Source: Ruegeria spongiae
GTDB lineage: Bacteria > Pseudomonadota > Alphaproteobacteria > Rhodobacterales > Rhodobacteraceae
NCBI RefSeq assembly: GCF_023502395.1
Contig: NZ_JAMFMB010000010.1
Span: 62,001 to 126,000 of the forward strand
Direction: 5' to 3'
Length of the DNA: 64,000 nucleotides
Position 1 is the first letter of the stretch. Each line of letters opens with the position of its first letter. Under the pieces are notes generated by a model that searched no databases, had not been told where the DNA came from, and worked only from the letters and a program-made list of their open reading frames with translations. Made by a program: the position numbers and the translations under genes. This document shows, one piece after another, positions 16,854 through 23,949 of this stretch.

Positions 16854-18005
16854 ATGACACTGAGCCGTAGAAAAACACTCGCCTTGCTGGGTGGGGGTGC
16901 CATTGTTGCCGCAGGTGGTGCCGCCGCCGGTTTTGTCACCACCCGAACCCCCAAGGATGCACTACGGCCCTGGGCGATGGCCGGGCAGTATTCCGATCCG
17001 TGCAAACGCGCGCTGAGCTATGCCATCCTCGCGCCGAATCCGCATAACCGGCAGCCTTGGCTGGTCGATCTGCGACGTGACGGCGAGGTGACGCTATATG
17101 TCGATGCCAACCGTCTGCTGCCCCATACCGACCCGTTCAGCCGTCAGATCATTGTCGGGCTGGGCTGTTTTCTGGAATTGATGTCGATTGCGGCGGCACA
17201 GGACGGGTATCGCGTCGACTTCGATCTGTTCCCCGATGGCGAACCGTGTCCGGACCTTGACGGCCGACGCATCGCTGTTGCGCGTTTCTCCCCGCAAACG
17301 GGCGGTGAAGAACCGGAGCTCTTTGCGCAGATCCTCAACCGCCGGTCGCTGAAAGAACCCTATGACATGGCAAGACCCGTCGGGGCCGAGGTTCTGAGAG
17401 CGCTCGAACAGGCGATCGACAAGGGCAGTGAGGTGGCCACCACCAACGCGCCGGACATGGTCCAAAGCCTGCGCGATCTGACGGCAAACGCATTGCAGAT
17501 CGAGTTCGAGACGCCGCATACCTACAAGGAAAGCGTCGATCTTTTCCGGATTGGCAAACGCGAGGTCAATGCCAATCCCGACGGGCTCGATTTTTCGGGT
17601 CCGATGTGGGAGGCAATGCGCCTCACCGGGCTGTTCTCCCGCGAAGCGGCGCTCGACAGAGACGGGATCGCCTATACCTCGGGCCTCGACATGGTGCGCG
17701 ACACGGCGCAGGCCAGCATGGCCTATATCTGGTTGGTGAGCGAGGGAAACACCCGTGCCGATCAGATCGCGGCTGGGCGCGACTGGGTGCGGCTCAACCT
17801 CGCTGCCACCGCGCAAGGGCTGGGGGTGCACCCCATGAGCCAGGCGCTGCAAGAATTCCCCGAGATGGCCCGACTTTATCGGCAGGCGCATGAATTGCTG
17901 GCCCCCGACGGCGGAACCGTGCAAATGTTGGGCCGATTGGGATATGGCCCGCAGGTTCCGCAAAGCCCGCGCTGGCCGCTGGACGCGAAAGTACGAACCG
18001 TTTGA
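16854..18005 (+). CDS. Acg-family FMN-binding nitroreductase-like oxidoreductase, twin-arginine exported
   Basis: AAAGAGGA stands before the ATG at 16854; the very long frame reaching 16089 is antisense to lldD. The 383-residue product begins with a twin-arginine signal (SRRKTLALLGGG at residues 4-15 and a hydrophobic stretch to about 26), so it should be exported folded. Residues about 50-75 (LSYAILAPNPHNRQPWLVDL) and LPHTDPFSRQIIVGLGCFLELM match the Acg / nitroreductase-like family related to mycobacterial Acg. In this family one half of the dimeric nitroreductase site is modified, and the true substrate is unknown. The stop codon overlaps the marR start (TTGA). Confidence 0.85.
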   Translation: MTLSRRKTLALLGGGAIVAAGGAAAGFVTTRTPKDALRPWAMAGQYSDPCKRALSYAILAPNPHNRQPWLVDLRRDGEVTLYVDANRLLPHTDPFSRQIIVGLGCFLELMSIAAAQDGYRVDFDLFPDGEPCPDLDGRRIAVARFSPQTGGEEPELFAQILNRRSLKEPYDMARPVGAEVLRALEQAIDKGSEVATTNAPDMVQSLRDLTANALQIEFETPHTYKESVDLFRIGKREVNANPDGLDFSGPMWEAMRLTGLFSREAALDRDGIAYTSGLDMVRDTAQASMAYIWLVSEGNTRADQIAAGRDWVRLNLAATAQGLGVHPMSQALQEFPEMARLYRQAHELLAPDGGTVQMLGRLGYGPQVPQSPRWPLDAKVRTV

Positions 18006-18457
18006 CACCACAGGACGCGCCGCCGCTGATCTTTCAGGTCTTCAACGAGATCGGCATCATCGAACAGCTCAGCCGCACGGTGCTTGAGGCGCATATGCCC
18101 AAGGGCCTGATCGCGCCGCATTTCGGGGTGCTCAACCACCTTGTGCGGGTGGGCGATGGCAGCACGCCCATGGCGATGGCGCGGGCGTTTCAGGTGCCCA
18201 AGACCTCGATGACGCACACTGTGTCAGGTCTTGTGAAACACGGGCTGGTCGAGATGCGGCCAAACCCCGAGGATGGCAGGTCGAAACAGGTCTGGTTGAC
18301 GGAGGCGGGCCGCGCCCTGCGCGCCCGGATCATCACCGATATGAGCCCGCAATTCGAACGGCTGGCCCGCGAGTTCGATATCGCGAAGCTGCAGGACATC
18401 CTGCCGGTTCTGACCGAGCTTCGGACCTATCTTGACCAAAGCCGTGATCCGGCCTGA
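18002..18457 (+). CDS. MarR-family transcriptional regulator
   Basis: The 151-residue protein has the MarR winged-helix layout: an N-terminal dimer helix, the recognition region TPMAMARAFQVPKTSMTHTVSGLVKHGLVEMRPNPEDGRSKQVWLTEAG (about residues 54-102, with the DGRSKQ wing), and a C-terminal dimer helix. The start is TTG at 18002, inside the TTGA overlap with the preceding stop codon, so translation should be coupled to the nitroreductase gene. The strong palindrome over the shared promoter suggests self-repression. No conserved cysteine suitable for redox sensing is visible, so the ligand is unclear. Confidence 0.93.
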   Translation: MTPQDAPPLIFQVFNEIGIIEQLSRTVLEAHMPKGLIAPHFGVLNHLVRVGDGSTPMAMARAFQVPKTSMTHTVSGLVKHGLVEMRPNPEDGRSKQVWLTEAGRALRARIITDMSPQFERLAREFDIAKLQDILPVLTELRTYLDQSRDPA

Positions 18458-18466
18458 AGCCCGTAC

Positions 18467-19258
18467 TTAGACTGAATGCGCGCCGTCTGAGAGCGATTTG
18501 ACGAAATCCAGCACGTCACGCACGGGTTTGCCCGCGCCGATCTGGCTGACGATGGCCGAGCCCACCACAGCGCCATCAGCAACAGTAGCGATGGCGCGGG
18601 ATTTCTCGGGTGTGTTAATGCCGAAACCCACGATCACCGGCAGATCGGTCGCTGATTTAATGCGCGCCACTTCGGGGCCGACATCGGTTGCCTGTGCCTC
18701 GGCCGCGCCGGTGATGCCGGTGATCGAGACGTAATAGACAAAACCCGAAGTGTTCTGCAGCACCCGCGGCAGGCGCTTGTCATCGGTGGTGGGCGTGGCC
18801 AGGCGGATGAAGTTCAATCCCGCCTCCTGCGCCGGGATGCACAACTCGTCATCTTCTTCCGGGGGCAGGTCGACGACGATCAGGCCATCGATTCCGGCGG
18901 CTTTGGCATCGCTCAGAAACTGGTCGACGCCGCGATTGTAGATCGGGTTGTAATAGCCCATCAGAACGATCGGCGTGGTGTCGTCTGTTTCGCGGAACCG
19001 GCGCGCAAGCTCCAGCGTGCGGTCCAGCGTCATGCCTGCGTCCAGCGCCCGCTGACCGGCCAACTGGATAGTCGGGCCGTCCGCCATCGGGTCGGTGAAG
19101 GGCAGACCGAGTTCGATCACGTCCACACCCGCTCCGGGCAGGCCCTTGACCACCTCAAGCGAAGTGTCGAAATCCGGGTCGCCCGCCATGATATAAGAAA
19201 CGAATGCCTTCTTCCCTTGCGATTTCAGGGCGGCGAACTTGGCGTCGATACGGGTCAT
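18467..19258 (-). CDS. trpA: Tryptophan synthase alpha chain
   Basis: TrpA splits indole-3-glycerol phosphate and passes indole to TrpB. The 263-residue TIM barrel has [12 protein letters not shown], the catalytic-glutamate strand [19 protein letters not shown] (glutamate and following aspartate), [10 protein letters not shown], and the phosphate loop [20 protein letters not shown] precedes the ATG. It lies on the strand opposite trpFB, with about 8.7 kb of unrelated genes between, and meets the marR gene tail to tail with 9 bp. It appears to be transcribed by itself. Confidence 0.98.
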   Translation of the reverse strand: MTRIDAKFAALKSQGKKAFVSYIMAGDPDFDTSLEVVKGLPGAGVDVIELGLPFTDPMADGPTIQLAGQRALDAGMTLDRTLELARRFRETDDTTPIVLMGYYNPIYNRGVDQFLSDAKAAGIDGLIVVDLPPEEDDELCIPAQEAGLNFIRLATPTTDDKRLPRVLQNTSGFVYYVSITGITGAAEAQATDVGPEVARIKSATDLPVIVGFGINTPEKSRAIATVADGAVVGSAIVSQIGAGKPVRDVLDFVKSLSDGAHSV

Positions 19259-19337
19259 CGGGTTTCCTTACAGTCAGGGTTCGACCTGATGTGCAGAAAC
19301 TTGTCCCGAAAATCAATCCCGCCGCGTGCCCAATGGC

Positions 19338-19826
19338 TCAGAAAGAGAAGTGATAGCGGATCATCGCTTCGTTTACGCCGGGGTTGAAATCCTCGGTGCT
19401 GGCGTTGGATTTGTGAGAGACGGACAGCGACAGTTTGTTGCCGTTGTCAAAGGCATAGCCCACGCCAAACAGGCTGCGGATCTGAAAGTTTCCACCCAGA
19501 TCGTTGCGGCTTTCGCTTTCAAAATAGGCGCCCGGCATCACGCTGCCCTCCAGAAACCAGCCCTGGCCAAGCCGATAGACACCATAAAGGCCCGCACCGA
19601 TATGGGTGTCACCGCTTGTATCAATCGACAGCGTGCCGCCCCATCCGGCGCTGAAACGCATCGCCTCGTGAAAAGGCGAGTGATGATAGTCGAGGGCAAA
19701 GAGCGCCTGATCCTTGCCCCTGTTGTTCGAAAAATCGGCGTAACCTGCGCCAACAATCAGGCTTTGAGCCTGCGCGACGTTTGCCCCTGCGGTGAGCAGG
19801 AGAGCTGCAAGAAGAATTCTGATCAT
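19338..19826 (-). CDS. PagL-like lipid A 3-O-deacylase (outer membrane)
   Basis: The 162-residue product has a signal peptide (MIRILLAALLLTAGANVAQA) and alternating aromatic beta strands that fit a small eight-stranded outer-membrane barrel ending in a phenylalanine. Near the C-terminus SHKSNA and NPGVNEA give H138, S140 and E153, spaced as in PagL, which removes the 3-O acyl chain from lipid A. The spacing from serine to glutamate is one longer than in Pseudomonas PagL, so I hold the name loosely. The clear ribosome binding site (AAGGAG) is 26 nt upstream and better placed for an out-of-frame ATG at 19848. This is discussed as a finding. Confidence 0.78.
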   Translation of the reverse strand: MIRILLAALLLTAGANVAQAQSLIVGAGYADFSNNRGKDQALFALDYHHSPFHEAMRFSAGWGGTLSIDTSGDTHIGAGLYGVYRLGQGWFLEGSVMPGAYFESESRNDLGGNFQIRSLFGVGYAFDNGNKLSLSVSHKSNASTEDFNPGVNEAMIRYHFSF

Positions 19827-20003
19827 TGTACCCGTTGAACTTTCCCATTTTTTTAACTCCTTAAATATTGAGTGCCCCGGGGTAAGTACAGTGACGAGGA
19901 CGTGACCGATGCGCTTGTCGCCTTGCAGTGTTGCAAATGCGCCCGCTTGCGCATTCCCCTCAAGCTGCCTAGAAGCAGCCGCGACTGACATCAGGAGACT
20001 GTC

Positions 20004-21101
20004 ATGGGCTTTAAAATGGGAATCGTGGGTCTGCCCAATGTGGGCAAGTCGACCCTGTTCAATGCGCTGACCCGAACCGCGGCGGCGCAGGCGGCGAATT
20101 TTCCGTTTTGCACGATTGAGCCCAACGTGGGTGAAGTCGGGGTTCCCGACGACAGGTTGGACAAGCTGGCCGCGATCGCCAGTTCCAAACAGATCATCCC
20201 GACGCGTATGACTTTTGTGGACATTGCCGGTCTGGTCAAAGGCGCCTCGAAAGGTGAGGGGCTGGGTAACCAGTTTCTGGCCAACATTCGCGAAACCGAT
20301 GCCATCGCCCATGTGCTGCGCTGTTTCGAGGATGGCGATGTGACCCATGTGGATGGCCGCGTCGATCCGGTGGCCGATGCCGAGACCATCGAGACCGAGC
20401 TGATGCTGGCCGATCTGGAAAGCATCGAGAAGCGCCGCGCCAACCTTGTCCGCAAGCTCAAGGGCAATGACAAGGAAGCCCAGCAGCAGGAGCGGCTGCT
20501 GGCCGCCGCGCAGGACATGCTGGAGAATGGCAAGCCCGCGCGTCTGGTTGAGGTGGATGCCGAAGACGCCCGCGCCTGGAAGCTGCTGCAGCTTTTGACC
20601 ACCAAGCCGGTGCTTTATGTCTGCAACGTGGGTGAGGCCGAGGCGGCAGAAGGTAACGAGCACGCTGCCAAGGTTGCCGCCATGGCCGCCGCTCAGGGCA
20701 ATGCCCATGTGATCATCTCGGCCCAGATCGAGGAAGAGATCAGCCAACTCGACGAAGACGAGGCGGCAATGTTCCTTGAGGAGATGGGCCTGTCCGAGGC
20801 CGGGCTCGATCGGTTGATCAAGGCGGGCTATGAACTGCTGCATCTGGAAACCTATTTTACCGTCGGCCCGAAAGAGGCGCGTGCCTGGACCATCCGCACC
20901 GGCACCGCCGCGCCGCAGGCGGCGGGCGTCATTCATGGCGATTTCGAGAAGGGGTTCATCCGCGCCGAGACCATTGCTTATGACGACTTCATCGCTTGCA
21001 ATGGTGAACAGGGGGCCAAGGAAGCGGGCAAGATGCGGGCCGAGGGCAAGGGCTATGTCGTCAAGGATGGCGACGTGCTGCATTTCCTGTTCAACACGTG
21101 A
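20004..21101 (+). CDS. ychF: Redox-regulated ATPase YchF (Obg-related)
   Basis: YchF is a ribosome-associated P-loop protein of the Obg group that prefers ATP. The 365 residues show the G1 loop GLPNVGKST (about 9-17), the G2/G3 area [20 protein letters not shown], an altered G4 motif (as in the family, which lacks NKxD specificity), and the TGS-like C-terminus with [18 protein letters not shown] and [22 protein letters not shown] precedes the start. In many proteobacteria it follows pth, but here it is separate. A terminator follows 8 bp after the stop. Confidence 0.97.
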   Translation: MGFKMGIVGLPNVGKSTLFNALTRTAAAQAANFPFCTIEPNVGEVGVPDDRLDKLAAIASSKQIIPTRMTFVDIAGLVKGASKGEGLGNQFLANIRETDAIAHVLRCFEDGDVTHVDGRVDPVADAETIETELMLADLESIEKRRANLVRKLKGNDKEAQQQERLLAAAQDMLENGKPARLVEVDAEDARAWKLLQLLTTKPVLYVCNVGEAEAAEGNEHAAKVAAMAAAQGNAHVIISAQIEEEISQLDEDEAAMFLEEMGLSEAGLDRLIKAGYELLHLETYFTVGPKEARAWTIRTGTAAPQAAGVIHGDFEKGFIRAETIAYDDFIACNGEQGAKEAGKMRAEGKGYVVKDGDVLHFLFNT

Positions 21102-21108
21102 TCCCAAT

Positions 21109-21131
21109 GTGCGCCTGCGGCGCGCTTTTTT
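21109..21131 (+). terminator. Intrinsic terminator of ychF
   Basis: A 7-bp stem (21109-21115 with 21119-21125, one G-U pair) with a TGC loop runs straight into six T residues. Confidence 0.85.
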
Positions 21132-21261
21132 GATTGCGTTCAGGCCACGCAGGCCCCGGGGCTGTGCCCCGGACCCCGGATGACCTGTTGCGAGAAGTCA
21201 TTGCAGGGTCTGCGGGAGGTGTCATTATGGTGAGGCTCGTTGACATTGCCCGGATGCAATT

Positions 21262-22143
21262 TTGATTGATCTCAAAGATCTGCAGTTACTGACCGCCTTG
21301 GCGCGGCACAAGCATTTCGCCAAGGCCGCCGAGGCCTGCGGGATCTCTCAACCGGCGTTTTCGATGCGCATCCGCGGGCTGGAGGGTCGGCTTGGGGTCT
21401 CTATCGTGCGTCGGGCCAACCGGTTTCAGGGCTTGACCGAAGAGGGCGAGATGATCGTGCGCCGCGCCCGCCGTATCCTAGATGATACCAAGGCGCTGGA
21501 GCAGGAGGTTCAGGCCGCGCGCGGTGAGATCACCGGCACGCTGATCCTGGGCGTTGTCCCGACCGCGCTGGCCTTTACCGGCCAGCTCACCCGCCGCCTG
21601 CACGAGGCGCATCCCCGGATCGTCACCCGGATCGAAGCGATGTCAGCCACCGCGATCCAGCACAAGCTGGATGATGGCTTGATCGATGGGGGGGTGACCT
21701 ATGGCGACAGCATCGGCACGGATTTGCGCATCGTGCAGCCGCTCTACGAGGAAACCTATGTGCTGCTGGCACCTGTGCATATGAGTGATGAGACGGGACC
21801 TTTGCCCTGGGCGCGGGTGGCGGAATATCCGTTGTCGCTGCTGGAACCGCAAATGCAGAACCGCCGCATTCTGAACCATATATTTGCCGAGCAGGGTCTG
21901 CATCCGCAGGTGGTTGCGGAAACCAGCGGCTTCACGGCATCGCTTGTGATGGCGCGCGAAGGGTTGGCGGCAACCGTTTTACCGGCAATCCTGGTGGCCT
22001 CGCTGGGCGCGCTTGAGGGCACAATCGTGCGCCCGCTGACCGATCCCGATGTCAGCAAACCGATTTGCCTGGCGACGCTGGAGCGTGACCCCGATCTGCC
22101 AACAATTGCGGCTCTGCGGGTCGTGGTTGCCTCTTTGTCATGA
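21262..22143 (+). CDS. LysR-family regulator, probably of the formate dehydrogenase genes
   Basis: The 293-residue protein has an N-terminal helix-turn-helix (ALARHKHFAKAAEACGISQPAFSMRIRGLEGRLGVSIVRR, about residues 11-51) and a LysR substrate-binding domain. The start is TTG at 21262; an ATG just upstream is out of frame and stops at once. It lies 85 bp before the formate dehydrogenase genes and in the same direction, the place where fds operons often carry a LysR gene. The nine bases CAATTTTGA occur both just before its own start and in the gap before the dehydrogenase genes (about 22166), a possible shared binding element. Confidence 0.93.
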   Translation: MIDLKDLQLLTALARHKHFAKAAEACGISQPAFSMRIRGLEGRLGVSIVRRANRFQGLTEEGEMIVRRARRILDDTKALEQEVQAARGEITGTLILGVVPTALAFTGQLTRRLHEAHPRIVTRIEAMSATAIQHKLDDGLIDGGVTYGDSIGTDLRIVQPLYEETYVLLAPVHMSDETGPLPWARVAEYPLSLLEPQMQNRRILNHIFAEQGLHPQVVAETSGFTASLVMAREGLAATVLPAILVASLGALEGTIVRPLTDPDVSKPICLATLERDPDLPTIAALRVVVASLS

Positions 22144-22228
22144 TAATCTGTCGTGATCGTACCATTCAATTTTGAGATTTGACGATATATCCTGCTGATG
22201 AGAGACCGAGCCTCAATTGGAGGGCATT

Positions 22229-23932
22229 ATGGCACCATTGGATACCAAGCCATCAGGCGACAAAAAAGGCGTCTGGAAGTCAGGTAAAGGCAAGGGGCGG
22301 CGCACGCCCAAGGGCCGGCAGTTTACTGATGAGGCGCTGGACGAGGTGCAGCGTCTGCTGGGCGACCGCCCGCGCCGCCGGGATCTGTTGATCGAGTTTC
22401 TGCACCTGATCCAGGATGCGCATGGGCATCTGTCCGCCGACCATCTCAGCGCGCTGGCCGCCGAGATGCGGGTGGGCCAGGCCGAGGTCTACGAGACCGC
22501 GACGTTCTACGCTCATTTCGATGTGGTGAAAGAAGATGAGGTGCCACCGCCGGTGCTGACCATCCGGGTCTGCGATTCGCTTTCCTGCGAGATGGCCGGG
22601 GCGCAGCAGTTGAAGGCGGCACTGGAGGATGGGCTTGATCCGGGTCAGGTTCGTGTGCTGCGCGCGCCCTGCATGGGGCGCTGCGATACCGCGCCGGTGC
22701 TGGAGATCGGCCACAATCACATCGATCATGCCACGCCGGAAAAGGTGCAGGCGGCCATCGCCGCAGACGATACCCATGCGCATGTGCCGGACTATGAGGC
22801 CTTCGACGGCTATGTCGAGGCGGGCGGCTATGCAGCGCTGAAATCCCTGCGCGCATCGGGAGACTGGGAGCAGGTGCAGGAACAGGTGCTGGCCTCGGGG
22901 TTGCGCGGTCTGGGCGGGGCAGGCTTCCCCTCGGGCAAGAAGTGGGGCTTTGTGCGCGCCAATGACGGCCCGCGCTATCTGGCCGTGAACGGCGATGAGG
23001 GCGAGCCGGGCACCTTCAAGGACCGCTATTACCTTGAACGCACGCCGCATCTGTTCCTTGAGGGGATGCTGATCGCCGCATGGGCGGTCGAGGCGCAGAC
23101 CTGTTTCATCTACATGCGCGACGAATACCCGGCGGTGCTGGAAATTCTGCGGCGCGAGGTTGCTGCGCTGGAAGCGGCGGGCATCGTGGCACCCGGCTAT
23201 ATCGACCTGCGGCGCGGGGCCGGGGCCTATATCTGCGGTGAGGAATCCGCCATGATCGAATCGATCGAAGGCAAACGCGGCATGCCGCGCCATCGCCCGC
23301 CTTTTGTGGCGCAGGTGGGTGTCTTCGGGCAGCCGACACTGGTGCACAACGTCGAGACGCTGCATTGGGTCGCCAAGATTTGCCGCGAGGGGCCGGAGTG
23401 CCTGAATTCTACCGAAAAGAACGGCCGTAAGGGGCTGCGCAGCTATTCGGTCTCGGGCCGGGTCGCCGCGCCGGGTGTCTACCTGTTGCCTGCGGGCTCG
23501 ACCATTCTGGACGTGATCGGGGCCGCTGGCGGCATGGCGGATGGCCACACCTTCAAGGCTTATCAACCGGGCGGGCCGTCTTCGGGGTTGCTGCCTGCGT
23601 CGATGGATGACATTCCGCTCGATTTCGACACGTTGCAGCCGCATGGCACCTTTATCGGCTCGGCGGCGGTTGTGGTTCTGTCCGATCAGGATACCGCCCG
23701 CGATGCGGCACTGAACATGCTGCGGTTTTTCGAGGATGAAAGCTGTGGCCAGTGCACCCCCTGCCGGGCGGGCTGCGAAAAGGCGGTGAAGCTGATGCAG
23801 GCCGAGAGCTGGGATACCGATCTGTTGAACGATCTGTGTGACGTGATGGCGGATGCCTCGATCTGTGGTCTGGGGCAGGCGGCCCCGAACCCGATCCGGC
23901 TGGTCATGAAACATTTTGCAGACGAAATCTGA
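22229..23932 (+). CDS. NAD-dependent formate dehydrogenase, fused gamma-beta subunit (NuoE-NuoF type)
   Basis: This 567-residue chain takes electrons from the molybdenum subunit to NAD. TTGGAGGG precedes the ATG at 22229. After a basic leader (about 1-30), residues 31-165 form a thioredoxin-like NuoE domain with the 2Fe-2S cysteines C115, C120, C148 and C152. From about residue 220 a NuoF domain follows: GLGGAGFPSGKKW for FMN/NADH, GDEGEPGTFKDR, GAGAYICGEE, and a C-terminal 4Fe-4S motif SCGQCTPCRAGC near residue 504. In Rhodobacter capsulatus these are separate FdsG and FdsB proteins; fusion is a known variant. It precedes the alpha subunit by 17 bp. Confidence 0.95.
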   Translation: MAPLDTKPSGDKKGVWKSGKGKGRRTPKGRQFTDEALDEVQRLLGDRPRRRDLLIEFLHLIQDAHGHLSADHLSALAAEMRVGQAEVYETATFYAHFDVVKEDEVPPPVLTIRVCDSLSCEMAGAQQLKAALEDGLDPGQVRVLRAPCMGRCDTAPVLEIGHNHIDHATPEKVQAAIAADDTHAHVPDYEAFDGYVEAGGYAALKSLRASGDWEQVQEQVLASGLRGLGGAGFPSGKKWGFVRANDGPRYLAVNGDEGEPGTFKDRYYLERTPHLFLEGMLIAAWAVEAQTCFIYMRDEYPAVLEILRREVAALEAAGIVAPGYIDLRRGAGAYICGEESAMIESIEGKRGMPRHRPPFVAQVGVFGQPTLVHNVETLHWVAKICREGPECLNSTEKNGRKGLRSYSVSGRVAAPGVYLLPAGSTILDVIGAAGGMADGHTFKAYQPGGPSSGLLPASMDDIPLDFDTLQPHGTFIGSAAVVVLSDQDTARDAALNMLRFFEDESCGQCTPCRAGCEKAVKLMQAESWDTDLLNDLCDVMADASICGLGQAAPNPIRLVMKHFADEI

Positions 23933-23949
23933 AGGACAGGGAGCGAGCC

